Source: Stenotrophomonas nitritireducens
GTDB taxonomy: Bacteria; Pseudomonadota; Gammaproteobacteria; Xanthomonadales; Xanthomonadaceae
Length of the DNA stretch: 64,000 nt
Direction: 5' to 3'
Assembly: GCF_001431425.1 (NCBI RefSeq)
Contig: NZ_LDJG01000018.1
Span: 124,001 to 188,000, forward strand
Shown: positions 28,084-38,016 of the stretch, piece after piece
How positions within the stretch are numbered: the first letter of the stretch is position 1
Layout of the letters: the number at the start of each line of letters is the position of its first letter
Position numbers and translations under genes: made by a program
Notes under the pieces: model-generated
Databases searched by the model: none
Seen by the model: the letters and a program-made list of their open reading frames with translations, nothing else
What the model was told of the DNA's origin: nothing

Positions 28084-29523
28084 TCAGGCACGCACTTCGG
28101 AGGCGTCGACGGGCAGCAGCGGCTGCGGTTCGATCGCGGGGGCGGTACGCCAGGTACGCCAGACGTTCCAGGCCATCAGGCACATGCCGCCCAGCACCAC
28201 CAGGCCACCGCCGAGACGGATCAGGTAGTACGGATAGGTGAACTTGAGCGACTCGACGAAGGTGTAGGTCAGGGTGCCGTCGTCGTTGGTCGCGCGCCAC
28301 ATCAGGCCCTGCATCACGCCGGCGATCCACATCGAGGCGATGTACAGCACCACGCCGATGGTGTGCAGCCAGAAGTGGGTGTCGATGGCCTTGACCGAAT
28401 ACATCTGCTCGCGGCCCAGCAGCTTGGGCATCAGCGCGTAGATCGAGCCGATGGAGATCATCGCCACCCAGCCCAGCGCGCCGGCATGGACGTGGCCGAT
28501 GGTCCAGTCGGTGTAATGCGACAGCGAGTTGACCGTCTTGATCGACATCATCGGGCCTTCGAACGTGGCGATCATGTAGAACGACACGGCCACGATCAGG
28601 AACTTGAGGATCGGGTCGGTGCGCAGCTTGTGCCACACGCCGGACAGGGTCAGCACGCCGTTGATCGCGCCACCCCACGACGGGGCCAGCAGGATCAGCG
28701 AGAACACCATGCCCAGCGACTGCGCCCAGTCGGGCAGGGCGGTGTACTGCAGGTGGTGCGGACCGGCCCACATGTACACGGCGATCAGCGCCCAGAAGTG
28801 CACGATCGACAGGCGGTAGGAGTACACCGGGCGGCCGGCCTGCTTGGGCACGAAGTAATACATCATTCCCAGGAAGCCGGCGGTCAGGAAGAAGCCGACC
28901 GCGTTGTGGCCGTACCACCACTGCACCATCGCATCGACCGCGCCGCTGTAGACCGGGTAGGACTTGGTCAGGCCGGCGGGGATGGAGATGTTGTTGACGA
29001 TGTGCAGCAGGGCGATGGCCAGGATGAAGCTGGCATAGAACCAGTTCGCCACGTAGATGTGCTTGACCCGGCGTTTTGCGATCGTGCCGATGAACAGCAC
29101 CGCGTAGGCCACCCAGACCACGGCGATCAGGATGTCGATCGGCCACTCCAGCTCGGCGTACTCCTTGCCCTGGGTCCAGCCCAGCGGCAGGGAGATGGCC
29201 GCGGCCACGATCACCAGTTGCCAGCCCCAGAACACGAAGGCCGCCAGCTTGTCCGATATGAGGCGGACATGGCAGGTGCGCTGCACCACGTGCAGGCTGG
29301 TCGCGATCAGCGCGCAGCCGCCGAAGGCGAAGATCACCGCGTTGGTGTGCAGCGGCCGCAACCGGCCATAGCCCAGCCACGGAATGCCCTCGCCCAGCGT
29401 CGGCCAGTAGAGCTGGGCGGCGATGATCACGCCCACCAGCATGCCCACGATGCCCCAGACCACGGTCATCACCGCGAACTGGCGCACCACCTTGTCGTTA
29501 TACGTCCCCTGCACGCTTTGCAT
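28084..29523 (-). CDS. ccoN: cbb3 oxidase catalytic subunit CcoN
   Basis: High-affinity oxygen-reducing heme-copper subunit I, 479 residues, about 12 helices. Heme ligands and the Cu-B histidines are visible in [45 protein letters not shown] and [12 protein letters not shown]. It is first in the ccoNOQP operon, and a TTGAC-N4-ATCAA Anr/FNR box lies about 64 bp upstream of the ATG, so low-oxygen induction is expected. Confidence 0.98.
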   Translation of the reverse strand: MQSVQGTYNDKVVRQFAVMTVVWGIVGMLVGVIIAAQLYWPTLGEGIPWLGYGRLRPLHTNAVIFAFGGCALIATSLHVVQRTCHVRLISDKLAAFVFWGWQLVIVAAAISLPLGWTQGKEYAELEWPIDILIAVVWVAYAVLFIGTIAKRRVKHIYVANWFYASFILAIALLHIVNNISIPAGLTKSYPVYSGAVDAMVQWWYGHNAVGFFLTAGFLGMMYYFVPKQAGRPVYSYRLSIVHFWALIAVYMWAGPHHLQYTALPDWAQSLGMVFSLILLAPSWGGAINGVLTLSGVWHKLRTDPILKFLIVAVSFYMIATFEGPMMSIKTVNSLSHYTDWTIGHVHAGALGWVAMISIGSIYALMPKLLGREQMYSVKAIDTHFWLHTIGVVLYIASMWIAGVMQGLMWRATNDDGTLTYTFVESLKFTYPYYLIRLGGGLVVLGGMCLMAWNVWRTWRTAPAIEPQPLLPVDASEVRA

Positions 29524-29580
29524 GCGGCCTGATCCTCAGTCTGAACGGGGGAATCATCCCCGTGTGGAGCACACCGGGCA

Positions 29581-29594
29581 TTGACTTGGATCAA
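29581..29594. promoter_or_regulatory. Anr/FNR-like box upstream of ccoN
   Basis: TTGACTTGGATCAA matches the FNR/Anr consensus TTGAT-N4-ATCAA with one mismatch. Its centre is about 64 bp upstream of the ccoN ATG. If it acts at -41.5, transcription would start about 23 bp before the ATG. Confidence 0.7.
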
Positions 29595-29667
29595 TGCGTG
29601 TCCGGGCGGTTGCAGTCATCCATGGACCACGATGGTCCGCTGGATGCCATCCTGAACAGTATATGAC

Positions 29668-29700
29668 GCAGGCCCGGGCGACAGGGTCGCCCGGGCCTGC
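29668..29700 (-). terminator. Strong hairpin downstream of azurin
   Basis: A perfect 15-bp stem (GCAGGCCCGGGCGAC/GTCGCCCGGGCCTGC) with an AGG loop lies 18 bp past the azurin stop. There is no U tract, but the stem is strong enough to separate the azurin transcript from the ccoN promoter. Confidence 0.6.
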
Positions 29701-29718
29701 GCTGCACGGCCAGGAAAA

Positions 29719-30177
29719 TCAGCGGGTTACGATCAGCTTGCCCTTCATCATGGCCGAGTGGCCCGGGAAGGAGCAGTAGAAGCTGTAGTCGCCGCCAGCG
29801 GTGAGCTTGTTGCCCGGGAAACGCACCTGGGTTTTCTGGCCGCCGCCGATCAGCGTGGTGTGGGCGATCACCCGGGTGTCGCCGGCCGGCACGTAGTTGT
29901 TGGCGACGCCGGCGCGGATCGCGTCGCGGTTGACGCCGGCCATGTCGGCGGTGGTGGACACCACCACGTTGTGGCCCATGGCCGTGGCCGGGAGCTTGCC
30001 GGTGTGGGTCAGTTCGATCGTGATGTTGGCGCAGCCGGCCGAAACGGTGGCTTCCTTGAGATCGAACTGCATCGCGTCGTTGCCCTTGAGCGAGACGGTG
30101 CAGTTGCCGGCAGCCTGGGCCGCACCGGCGGCACCGATCAGGGCCAGGGCGAGGAGAAGGCGGCGCGAGGTTTTCAT
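29719..30177 (-). CDS. azu: Azurin, periplasmic blue copper protein
   Basis: A 152-residue precursor with signal peptide ending AQA (residue 22). Type-1 copper ligands are His69 (MGHNVVVS), Cys135, His140 and Met144 in YCSFPGHSAMMKG. The structural disulfide is Cys26-Cys49. It shuttles electrons to periplasmic acceptors. Placement directly upstream of cbb3 oxidase genes suggests it may feed CcoP or a nitrite/peroxide reductase. AGGAG precedes the ATG, and an FNR-like box lies about 122 bp upstream. Confidence 0.97.
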   Translation of the reverse strand: MKTSRRLLLALALIGAAGAAQAAGNCTVSLKGNDAMQFDLKEATVSAGCANITIELTHTGKLPATAMGHNVVVSTTADMAGVNRDAIRAGVANNYVPAGDTRVIAHTTLIGGGQKTQVRFPGNKLTAGGDYSFYCSFPGHSAMMKGKLIVTR

Positions 30178-30292
30178 GGGGTTGCTCCTGTGGGGTATGC
30201 GATGGACGCTGCGTGCGGCCGGGCCGTCACGGCCCGGCGCGAAGGTGTGCCGGGCGACGGCCATAGATTCGGCCGGGAGGCGCCGGATTGCC

Positions 30293-30306
30293 TTGATTTG
30301 GGTCAA
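30293..30306. promoter_or_regulatory. Anr/FNR-like box upstream of azurin
   Basis: TTGATTTGGGTCAA matches TTGAT-N4-ATCAA with one mismatch. The centre is about 122 bp upstream of the azurin ATG. Anr control of azurin is known in Pseudomonas; here it is inferred from the motif. Confidence 0.6.
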
Positions 30307-30405
30307 TCAGCACGCAAGTGGTCGTATTCCGCAGCATCGGTGCGCGTATTCGATGCGGCACCCGCGAAAGCAGGACCAGCAACGGCCACCAGGAAAGCAG
30401 CCCCT

Positions 30406-30520
30406 GTAGAGCGGGGCAAGGCCCCGCTGGGGCATTACCAGCCAGGCCCGCGGCGTCACAAAAAACCACATCACCCTGTAGAGCGGGGCAAAGCCCCGCT
30501 GGGGCTCTGCCGGCCAAACC
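30406..30520. repeat. Two GTAG palindromic elements, second halves degraded
   Basis: GTAGAGCGGGGCAAGGCCCCGCT begins at 30406 and GTAGAGCGGGGCAAAGCCCCGCT at 30478. The first hairpin of the 66-bp unit described at 3595 is intact in both copies. The second hairpin is eroded (GCCCGCGGCGTCAC) or replaced. The rest of 30178-30588 holds the azurin promoter region and the FadB terminator; no gene was seen. Confidence 0.8.
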
Positions 30521-30528
30521 CGCTGGGC

Positions 30529-30559
30529 AAAAAAAAAACGGGGCCGCATGGCAGCCCCG
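30529..30559 (-). terminator. Rho-independent terminator of the FadB-like gene
   Basis: On the minus strand, CGGGGCTGC-CAT-GCGGCCCCG (one mismatch) is followed by a run of ten T. It lies 30 bp past the stop codon. Confidence 0.85.
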
Positions 30560-30588
30560 GTGGCATCGTCATCCGGCTTTCCGGGCGC

Positions 30589-32664
30589 TCAGGCGATGGG
30601 TTCGCGCAGCACCGGCATGTCCCAGCCCGGGCGCGGCGCGAAGCGGTCGCCGTGGCGCGCCTGCAGGGTCCTGAGCTTTTCCACCAGCGCGTCGGCGCCG
30701 GTGGCGCGGATGTGCTGGATCGGGCCGCCACGGAACGGGGCGAAGCCGGTGCCGAAGATCACGCCGGCATCGAGCAGGTCGGCATCGGCCACCACGCCGT
30801 CGTGCAGGCAGGCCACCGCCTCGTTGAGCAGCGGCAGGATCAGGCGGTCCTCCAGGTCCGACGGCGCCTGGTAGTCCTTGGCCACCTCCGGCTTCACCGC
30901 GCGGCCGTTCTCCCACTTGTAGATGCCCTGGCCGTCCTTCTTGCCGCGCCGGCCCTGTTCGACAGTGGCCAGCGCGGCCGGGATCTGCAGGCCCAGGAAC
31001 GGCGCCAGTTCCCTGCCGACGCTTGCGGCCACGTCCAGGCCCACGGTGTCGAGCAGCTCGATCGGCCCCATCGGCATGCCGAACTTGACCGCGGCGCGGT
31101 CGATCACCGGGCCGGGGATGCCCTCGGCGTAGGCGGTGGCCGCTTCCAGCATGTAGGGGAACAGCACGCGGTTGACCAGGAAGCCCGGGGTGCCGGCCAC
31201 CGGCACCGGGAACTTGCCCAGCGCCTTGCAGAACGCGGCCAGCCGCTGTTCGGTTTCCGGCGCCATGCGGTCGTGGTGGATGATCTCCACCAGCGGCATC
31301 TGCGCCACCGGGTTGAAGTAGTGCAGGCCGGCGAACCGGGCCGGGTGGGCGATGTGCTCGCGCAGCTCCACCAGCGGGATCGAGGAGGTGTTGCTGGTCA
31401 GCAGCGCATCGTCCTTCATCCGCGGCTCCAGCGACTGGTACAGCTCGCGCTTGGCGTCCGGGTTCTCGATGATCGCCTCGATCACCAGGTCGGCCCTGGC
31501 AACGCCGTCGCCGGCCAGGTCGGCCTTCAGCCGCGCCGCCACTTCCGGGCGCTTGGCCGGGTCCTTCACCTTCTTCTCGAACAGCGCCTGGGCGCGGGCC
31601 ATGGCCGGGTCGATGAAGCGCTGTTCTCGGTCCTGCAGGGTGACGTCGAAACCCTTGTAGGCCGCCCATGCGGCGATGTCGCCGCCCATCACGCCGGCGC
31701 CGACCACGTGCACGTGGCGGATACGGGAGTCCTTGCCGCCCAGCGCCTTGAGCCGCTCGGTCAGGAAAAAGATGCGGATCAGGTTGCGCGCGGTCGGGCC
31801 GCCGGCCAGTTTGACCACCGCGCGGCGCTCGGCGTCCAGGCGCGCCTGGATGCCGCTGCCGCCGCTGCGCTCCCAGGTGGAGATCAGCGCATAGGGCGCC
31901 GGGTATTGGTCCTTCTTCGCCTTGCGCGCGACCTGCTTGACCATCTGCGGGGCGAGGATCCTGCGCGCCAGCCAGGTGTTGGTGGCCCAGGCGGTGGCGC
32001 GCTGCTTGAACGGCCGGGTCGTGCCGGACTGCAGCAGCGATATCGCCGCATCGACCAGCACCGCCGGCGCGGCGACCTTGTCGACCAGGCCGATGCCGCG
32101 CGCGGCCGAGGCCGACAGCGTGCGTCCGGTCAGCATCATGTCCATCGCCGCCGGTGCGCCGACCAGTCGCGGCAGGCGCGCGCTGCCGCCCCAGCCGGGG
32201 AAGATGCCCAGCTGGGTTTCGGGCAGGCCGATGCGGGTGGACGGATCGCTGGAGGCCACGCGGTAACGGCAGGCCAGCGCCAGTTCGGTGCCGCCGCCCA
32301 GGCAGTGCCCGTGGATCGCGGCCACGGTCGGGCAGGGCAGCTCGGCCAGTTTCTGGTAGGTGGACTGGCCGCGGCGGATGGCGTCGTTGACGGTGCCGCG
32401 GCGATCGAACTCCTGGAATTCCTTCAGGTCGGCGCCGGCGATGAAGCCGGCGGCCTTGGCCGAGCGGATCACCACGCCCTTGGGCGGGTCGATCGCCAGG
32501 CGCTCGATGATGTCGCCCAGTTCCAGCAGCACGTCCTGCGACATCGCGTTGACCGGACTGTCGCGGCGGTCCAGGGCCAGCACGACGATGCCGTCGTCGC
32601 GGATCTCGGCCTGCCAGTGAGTGAAGCGGAGCCCATCGAAACCTGAAAGCATGGGACGTTCCAT
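30589..32664 (-). CDS. fadB: Multifunctional fatty acid oxidation enzyme (FadB/FadJ alpha subunit)
   Basis: Bifunctional enoyl-CoA hydratase / 3-hydroxyacyl-CoA dehydrogenase, 691 residues. The N-terminal crotonase domain (1-190) has AAGFIAGADLKEF and IHGHCLGGGTELALACRYR with the catalytic Glu region PETQLGIFPGWGG. The second half has the NAD-binding VVGAGVMGGDIAAWAA, the HYFNPVAQMPLVEII loop and the C-terminal dehydrogenase helices. An ATG at 32652 (MLSGFDGL) is also possible and fits relatives. The thiolase partner is not adjacent, though a thiolase gene lies about 20 kb away. Divergent from rpoE. Confidence 0.94.
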   Translation of the reverse strand: MERPMLSGFDGLRFTHWQAEIRDDGIVVLALDRRDSPVNAMSQDVLLELGDIIERLAIDPPKGVVIRSAKAAGFIAGADLKEFQEFDRRGTVNDAIRRGQSTYQKLAELPCPTVAAIHGHCLGGGTELALACRYRVASSDPSTRIGLPETQLGIFPGWGGSARLPRLVGAPAAMDMMLTGRTLSASAARGIGLVDKVAAPAVLVDAAISLLQSGTTRPFKQRATAWATNTWLARRILAPQMVKQVARKAKKDQYPAPYALISTWERSGGSGIQARLDAERRAVVKLAGGPTARNLIRIFFLTERLKALGGKDSRIRHVHVVGAGVMGGDIAAWAAYKGFDVTLQDREQRFIDPAMARAQALFEKKVKDPAKRPEVAARLKADLAGDGVARADLVIEAIIENPDAKRELYQSLEPRMKDDALLTSNTSSIPLVELREHIAHPARFAGLHYFNPVAQMPLVEIIHHDRMAPETEQRLAAFCKALGKFPVPVAGTPGFLVNRVLFPYMLEAATAYAEGIPGPVIDRAAVKFGMPMGPIELLDTVGLDVAASVGRELAPFLGLQIPAALATVEQGRRGKKDGQGIYKWENGRAVKPEVAKDYQAPSDLEDRLILPLLNEAVACLHDGVVADADLLDAGVIFGTGFAPFRGGPIQHIRATGADALVEKLRTLQARHGDRFAPRPGWDMPVLREPIA

Positions 32665-32824
32665 CCGGTTGTGTATGGAGAAGGTCGCTATGATCCAGAG
32701 GTTGTTTCCCCGGCGTCAAATCCCAATGCTTGGGAAGTGCAAGGTGTTCGCGCCCGTGGTCATCGCCGACAGGCTAGCCGAACCCGAGTTAAAAGCCGGT
32801 GCGGCGGCCCCTGGACGGGGCGCT

Positions 32825-32851
32825 GAACTTTTTCCGCCACAGGCGGTCTCA
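32825..32851 (+). promoter_or_regulatory. Sigma-E-type promoter of rpoE
   Basis: A GAACTT -35 (32825-32830), a 16-base spacer and TCTCA -10 (32847-32851) match the RpoE consensus (GGAACTT-N16-TCTGA) closely. The predicted start is about 34 bp before the rpoE ATG, implying autoregulation. Confidence 0.75.
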
Positions 32852-32891
32852 TTGCCCGACGTCGGTTGGGCTGACAGGAGTGCGGCCCCCC

Positions 32892-33512
32892 ATGGCCGAG
32901 GTTGAAACACCGCAGGAGCTGGATCTGGAGCTGGTCCGGCGCGTGCAGCGCGGCGAGAGCGCGGCGTTCGATGTCCTGGTGCGCAAGTACCAGCACCGCA
33001 TCGTCGCGCTGATCGGGCGCTACATCGCCGACTGGAGTGAATGTCAGGACGTGGCCCAGGACACTTTCGTACGCGCCTACCGCGCGATCGGGAATTTCCG
33101 TGGCGACGCCCAGTTCTATACCTGGTTGCATCGAATCGCAGTGAACACCGCCAAGAACTACCTTGCCGCGCACAACCGGCGCCCGCCGACCGACGACATC
33201 GAGATCGGCGACGCCGAACAGTTCGACGCCGGTGCGCGCCTGCGCGACACCGACACGCCCGAACGCGAGCTGATGCGCCAGGAACTGGAACAGACCGTGA
33301 TGAAGGCGGTCGACGCGCTTCCCGAGGAGCTGCGTTCGGCCATCACGCTGCGAGAGGTGGAAGGCATGAGCTACGAGGAAATCGCGCAGAAGATGGGGTG
33401 CCCGATCGGTACCGTGCGTTCGCGGATCTTCCGCGCCCGCGAGGCCATCGACCTCCAGTTGCGTCCATTGCTGGATACCGCCAGCGCCACCCGTGAAAGG
33501 AGCCGCGCATGA
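32892..33512 (+). CDS. rpoE: Extracytoplasmic stress sigma factor RpoE
   Basis: Envelope-stress sigma factor, 206 residues. Region 2 includes FDVLVRKYQHRIVALIGRY and the -10-reading helix DVAQDTFVRAYRAIGNFRGDAQFYTWLHRIAVN. Region 4 is LPEELRSAITLREVEGMSYEEIAQKMGCPIGTVRSRIFRARE. The ATG at 32892 is preferred over an upstream GTG because MAEVETPQELDLELV matches relatives. It overlaps rseA by ATGA. Confidence 0.97.
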   Translation: MAEVETPQELDLELVRRVQRGESAAFDVLVRKYQHRIVALIGRYIADWSECQDVAQDTFVRAYRAIGNFRGDAQFYTWLHRIAVNTAKNYLAAHNRRPPTDDIEIGDAEQFDAGARLRDTDTPERELMRQELEQTVMKAVDALPEELRSAITLREVEGMSYEEIAQKMGCPIGTVRSRIFRAREAIDLQLRPLLDTASATRERSRA

Positions 33513-34375
33513 ATGTTTCCGGTCGTGTCGATGCGGCGGGCAATGCCGCCGACAAGTTCGAGCTTCATTACCGGCAGCAGTTGTCGGCGCTGGTCGACGG
33601 CGAGCTGCCCACCGACGAGGCGCGTTTCCTGCTGCGCCGGCTGCAGCACGACGGCGAGCTGGCCGGCTGCCAGGAACGCTGGCAACTGCTCGGCGACGCG
33701 CTGCGCGGCCAGGCCTGCGCGCCGGCGCCGGCCGGTTTCGACCTGAAGATCCGCGAGGCGATCGCCGCCGATGCCCGCCGGGCGCCGCCCGCCTCCGAGC
33801 GGCAGGCACGCCGTGCCGGCTGGCGGCGCTGGGGCGGCGGCGCCGCGCTGGCGGCCTCGGTCGCAGCCGTGGCCTTGTTCATGGCGCGCGGGCAGCTGCC
33901 CGGGCCGGCTGCGCCGGAACCCGTGATCGCCACCGCCGCGCAGGTTCCGGCGACCGCAGTCGTGGCCGATGCCGGCCGCGCGCCGGACGCCGGCGGCGAT
34001 GCAGGACTGGCGGCTGCGGCGCCCGCCGTGGCCGTTGCCGCACTGCGGCGCGCGGATGCCCCGGCGCGCCGCGGCAGCGCGACCCGCACCCAGCAGGTGG
34101 CGCGCAGCGCCGCCGCGCGGCAGGCCGAACCGGCGCGCGCTGTCGCCACGCAGTCGCCGGTGCCGGCGTTGCGCACGGATCCTTTCGCCGATCCCGGCAA
34201 CGTGCTGCGGGCGCGCCCCTGGCCGCGTTCGAGCCTGTCCCCGGCGCTGTCGAACCATGCCTTGAATGCCAGCCTTCCAGTGGCGGAGGGCGGCGCGGCC
34301 TTCTATCCGTTCGAACCGCGCATGCCGTCGCAGGACAGGTCCGGCGAGCCGGACGCGCAGCCGCCGCGGCACTGA
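33509..34375 (+). CDS. rseA: Anti-sigma-E factor RseA
   Basis: A 288-residue inner-membrane anti-sigma factor. The N-terminal cytoplasmic domain (about 15-85: LHYRQQLSALVDGELPTDEARFLLRRLQ ... RWQLLGDALRG) binds RpoE. One transmembrane helix (about 110-128, GGGAALAASVAAVALFMA) follows a basic WRRWGGG. The periplasmic part is Ala/Pro-rich and ends EPRMPSQDRSG. It is released by regulated proteolysis in the family. The next gene is mucD, and no rseB lies between them. Confidence 0.92.
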   Translation: MNVSGRVDAAGNAADKFELHYRQQLSALVDGELPTDEARFLLRRLQHDGELAGCQERWQLLGDALRGQACAPAPAGFDLKIREAIAADARRAPPASERQARRAGWRRWGGGAALAASVAAVALFMARGQLPGPAAPEPVIATAAQVPATAVVADAGRAPDAGGDAGLAAAAPAVAVAALRRADAPARRGSATRTQQVARSAAARQAEPARAVATQSPVPALRTDPFADPGNVLRARPWPRSSLSPALSNHALNASLPVAEGGAAFYPFEPRMPSQDRSGEPDAQPPRH

Positions 34376-34501
34376 CGCCGGCGTTCCTTTCCCCGCCCCG
34401 TGGCCTGCGCCGCGGGGGCTGTTTCCCCGGAATTTCCCTGTCCTGCGCTCCACGCCGGACGGGAGGTGTTTCCTACTCTTTCAATCGGAGGCTCGATCCT
34501 G

Positions 34502-36025
34502 ATGACCCACCGTATCCACACGCGACTGTTCGGCCTGCTGGCGATGACCCTGCCGCTGGCCGCCTGCGCCCAGAGCAACGCACCTGCCGCCCCCGCAGAG
34601 CAGGCGGTCGCCGCGCGCCCCGCCGCGCCGGCCCCGCAGCTGGTCAGCGGCCTGCCCGATTTCACCCAGCTGGTGGACCAGGTCGGGCCGGGCGTGGTGA
34701 ACGTCGAGACGGTCATCGGCCCGCGCCGCAACCCGCGCATGGCCGGTGGCGGCCGCCCGGACATGGATCAGCTGCCGGACTTCTTCCGGCGCTTCTTCGG
34801 CCCCGACTTCCAGGTGCCCGGCGGCGACGATGCGCCGGACAACGGCCCGCGCGGACGCGGCATGGGGTCGGGCTTCGTCATTTCCGCCGACGGCTACGTG
34901 CTGACCAACCACCACGTGATCGACGGCGCCGAGACGGTCAAGGTCAAGCTCAGCGACCGCCGCGAGTTCGACGCCAAGGTCGTCGGCAGCGACCAGCAAT
35001 ACGACGTGGCGCTGCTGAAGATCGACGCCAAGGGCCTACCGACCGTGCGCGTGGGCGATTCCAATACGCTCAAGCCCGGCCAGTGGGTGGTGGCGATCGG
35101 TTCTCCGTTCGGGCTGGATCATTCGGTCACCGCCGGCATCGTCAGTGCCACCGGCCGCAGCAATCCCTACGCCGAGCAGCGCTACGTGCCGTTCATCCAG
35201 ACCGACGTGGCCATCAACCAGGGCAATTCCGGCGGTCCGCTGCTCAATACCCGTGGCGAGGTGGTCGGCATCAACTCGCAGATCTTCTCCGCTTCCGGCG
35301 GCTACATGGGCATCAGCTTCGCCATCCCGATCGACCTGGCGATGAGCGCGGTGGAGCAGATCAAGAAGACCGGCAAGGTCAGCCGTGGCCAGCTGGGCGT
35401 CGTGGTCGAGCCGCTCGATTCGCTCAAGGCCCAGGGGCTGGGCATGTCGGACAGCCGTGGCGCACTGGTCAACCAGATGGTCGAGGACAGCGCGGCCCGC
35501 AAGGCGGGCCTGGAAGTCGGCGATGTGATCCGGTCGGTCAACGGCACCGAGATCGCCGCATCCAGCGACCTGCCGCCGCTGATCGGCGCCATGCCGCCCG
35601 GCAGCAAGGTACGGCTGGGCATCCTGCGTGACGGCAAGCAGCGCGAAATCACCGTGACCCTTACAGAACTGGCCGAGGATGCGGCGCGGCCCGCCAATGG
35701 CCCGGCTGCCGGCGGCGGGGACAAGCCGATGGCTGGCGCCAATGCCCTGCTGGGGCTGGAAGTGGCCGACCTGACGGCCGCCGAGCGCAGGCAGCTGGGG
35801 CTGGAGGCGGGCGAGGGCGTGCGCATCACCGGCGTGAACGGGCAGGCCGCACGCGAGGCGCGGCTGTCGCCGGGCATGGTGGTGCTGCAGGTCGGCCGCA
35901 CCCCGGTCGGCAGCGTGGCCGCGCTCAACCGCGAACTGGCCGGCTACAAGAAGGGCGACGTGGTGATGCTGCTGGTGCGGGCGGGCGGCAACAGCGCCTT
36001 CGTCGCGGTCCGGGCCGGCGGCTGA
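34502..36025 (+). CDS. mucD: Do-family periplasmic serine protease (DegP/MucD)
   Basis: Periplasmic quality-control protease and chaperone, 507 residues. Signal sequence with a possible lipobox (LAACAQS). The trypsin-like domain has the catalytic triad His138 (LTNHHVID), Asp168 (YDVALLKID) and Ser243 ([11 protein letters not shown]). Two PDZ domains follow (about 290-380 and 405-500). Third gene after rpoE-rseA, as in other xanthomonads and Pseudomonas; 126 bp separates it from rseA, so it may also have its own promoter. The long Gly/Pro loop before the protease core is typical. Confidence 0.96.
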   Translation: MTHRIHTRLFGLLAMTLPLAACAQSNAPAAPAEQAVAARPAAPAPQLVSGLPDFTQLVDQVGPGVVNVETVIGPRRNPRMAGGGRPDMDQLPDFFRRFFGPDFQVPGGDDAPDNGPRGRGMGSGFVISADGYVLTNHHVIDGAETVKVKLSDRREFDAKVVGSDQQYDVALLKIDAKGLPTVRVGDSNTLKPGQWVVAIGSPFGLDHSVTAGIVSATGRSNPYAEQRYVPFIQTDVAINQGNSGGPLLNTRGEVVGINSQIFSASGGYMGISFAIPIDLAMSAVEQIKKTGKVSRGQLGVVVEPLDSLKAQGLGMSDSRGALVNQMVEDSAARKAGLEVGDVIRSVNGTEIAASSDLPPLIGAMPPGSKVRLGILRDGKQREITVTLTELAEDAARPANGPAAGGGDKPMAGANALLGLEVADLTAAERRQLGLEAGEGVRITGVNGQAAREARLSPGMVVLQVGRTPVGSVAALNRELAGYKKGDVVMLLVRAGGNSAFVAVRAGG

Positions 36026-36115
36026 GTCCCGCCTTCATCAAGCTGTACGCAGGGGCCGCCTCCGGGCGGCTCCTGCCGTTCGGGCCGGCCGCCTGTGCGG
36101 GCTGCCCGCCGGGCG

Positions 36116-36124
36116 TGCGATAAT
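36116..36124 (+). promoter_or_regulatory. Extended -10 element upstream of lepA
   Basis: TGCGATAAT is a strong extended -10 (TGN then GATAAT), giving a start about 35 bp before the lepA ATG. The -35 region is weak. Similar boxes precede rlmD and nagZ. Confidence 0.5.
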
Positions 36125-36164
36125 GCCTCGTTATCCTGACGACGCGCCGCGCCGCCGCCACCTT

Positions 36165-37973
36165 ATGTCTGCCGATCCGATGCGGAACATCCGCAATTTC
36201 TCCATCATCGCCCACGTCGACCATGGCAAGTCCACCCTGGCCGACCGCATCATCCAGATCTGTGGCGGCCTGACCGCGCGCGAAATGGAAGCGCAGGTCC
36301 TGGACAACAACCCGATCGAGCGCGAGCGTGGCATCACCATCAAGGCGCAGTCGGTGTCGTTGCCGTACAAGGCGCGCAATGGCGAAACCTACCACCTGAA
36401 CTTCATCGACACCCCCGGCCACGTCGACTTCTCCTATGAAGTCAGCCGTTCGCTGGCCGCCTGCGAGGGCGCGCTGCTGGTGGTGGACGCGGCCCAGGGC
36501 GTGGAAGCCCAGTCCGTGGCCAACTGCTACACCGCGGTCGAGATGGGCCTGGAAGTGGTGCCGGTGCTCAACAAGATCGACCTGCCCACCGCCGATACCG
36601 ACCGCGCCAAGGCCGAGATCGAGGCGGTGATCGGCATCGACGCCACCGACGCGGTGCCGGTGTCGGCCAAGACCGGCCTGAACGTGGAAGAGGTGCTGGA
36701 GGCGATCGTCCACCGCATCCCGCCGCCGGTCCCGCGCGACACCGACAAGCTGCAGGCGCTGATCATCGACTCCTGGTTCGACAACTACCTGGGCGTGGTC
36801 TCGCTGGTGCGCGTGATGCAGGGCGAGGTCAAGACCGGCGACAAGCTGCTGGTCATGTCCACCGGCCGCAACCACCAGGTCGACGCGGTGGGCGTGTTCA
36901 CGCCCAAGCGCAAGGTCACCGGCAGGCTGTCGGCGGGCGAGGTGGGCTGGATCACCGCGTCGATCAAGGACGTGCACGGCGCGCCGGTCGGCGACACCCT
37001 GACCCTGGCTGGCGATCCTGCCCCCAAGCCGCTGCCCGGCTTCCAGGAAATGCAGCCGCGCGTGTTCGCCGGCCTGTTCCCGGTCGATGCCGAGGACTAC
37101 CCGGACCTGCGCGAGGCGCTGGACAAGCTGCGCCTGAACGACGCCGCGCTGCGCTTCGAGCCGGAAAGCTCCGAGGCCATGGGCTTCGGCTTCCGCTGCG
37201 GCTTCCTCGGCATGCTGCACATGGAGATCGTGCAGGAGCGCCTGGAGCGCGAGTACGACCTGGACCTGATCAGCACCGCGCCGACCGTGGTCTACGAGGT
37301 GCTCAAGAGCGACGGTTCCATCGTGATGATGGACAACCCGGCCAAGCTGCCGCCGGTGAACCAGGTCGAGGAGATCCGCGAGCCGATCATCCGCGCCAAC
37401 GTGCTCACTCCCGAGGAGTACATCGGCAACATCATCAAGCTGTGCGAGGAGAAGCGCGGCACCCAGATCGGCATCAACTACCTGGGCAGCCAGGTGCAGA
37501 TCAGCTACGAGCTGCCGATGGCCGAGGTGGTGCTGGACTTCTTCGACAAGCTCAAGTCGGTCAGCCGCGGCTATGCCTCGCTGGACTACCACTTCGTGCG
37601 CTTCGATGCCGGCCCGTTCGTGCGCGTGGACGTGCTGATCAACGGCGACAAGGTCGATGCGCTGTCGCTGATCGTGCACCGCAGCCATGCCGACCGCCGC
37701 GGCCGCGAGCTGTGCGAGAAGATGAAGGACCTGATCCCGCGGCAGATGTTCGACGTCGCCATCCAGGCCGCCGTCGGCTCGCAGATCATCGCCCGCACCA
37801 CGGTCAAGGCCATGCGCAAGAACGTGCTGGCCAAGTGCTATGGTGGCGACGTTTCGCGCAAGAAGAAGCTGCTGGAGAAGCAGAAGGAAGGCAAGAAGCG
37901 CATGAAGCAGGTCGGCCGCGTGGAGATCCCGCAGGAAGCCTTCCTGGCCGTGCTGCAGATGGACAACAAGTGA
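36165..37973 (+). CDS. lepA: Elongation factor 4 (LepA)
   Basis: Ribosome-dependent GTPase, about 602 residues. G1 [14 protein letters not shown]2 [10 protein letters not shown]3 DTPGHVDF, G4 NKIDLP and G5 SAKTG are all visible. Domains II to V follow, and the LepA-specific C-terminal domain holds [40 protein letters not shown]. An ATG at 36180 ([10 protein letters not shown]) matches the usual start in relatives, so the first five residues are uncertain. First gene of the lepA-lepB-rnc-era-recO run. Confidence 0.97.
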   Translation: MSADPMRNIRNFSIIAHVDHGKSTLADRIIQICGGLTAREMEAQVLDNNPIERERGITIKAQSVSLPYKARNGETYHLNFIDTPGHVDFSYEVSRSLAACEGALLVVDAAQGVEAQSVANCYTAVEMGLEVVPVLNKIDLPTADTDRAKAEIEAVIGIDATDAVPVSAKTGLNVEEVLEAIVHRIPPPVPRDTDKLQALIIDSWFDNYLGVVSLVRVMQGEVKTGDKLLVMSTGRNHQVDAVGVFTPKRKVTGRLSAGEVGWITASIKDVHGAPVGDTLTLAGDPAPKPLPGFQEMQPRVFAGLFPVDAEDYPDLREALDKLRLNDAALRFEPESSEAMGFGFRCGFLGMLHMEIVQERLEREYDLDLISTAPTVVYEVLKSDGSIVMMDNPAKLPPVNQVEEIREPIIRANVLTPEEYIGNIIKLCEEKRGTQIGINYLGSQVQISYELPMAEVVLDFFDKLKSVSRGYASLDYHFVRFDAGPFVRVDVLINGDKVDALSLIVHRSHADRRGRELCEKMKDLIPRQMFDVAIQAAVGSQIIARTTVKAMRKNVLAKCYGGDVSRKKKLLEKQKEGKKRMKQVGRVEIPQEAFLAVLQMDNK

Positions 37974-38016
37974 CCGGCGCCCGCCGCCGGGTCCCGTGCA
38001 TAGCGAAGGATGACGA

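Noticed and set aside
29758-32646. A 962-codon frame on the plus strand across azurin and FadB
   Set aside because: It is antisense to two well-supported genes, runs through intergenic repeats and has no recognisable domain.
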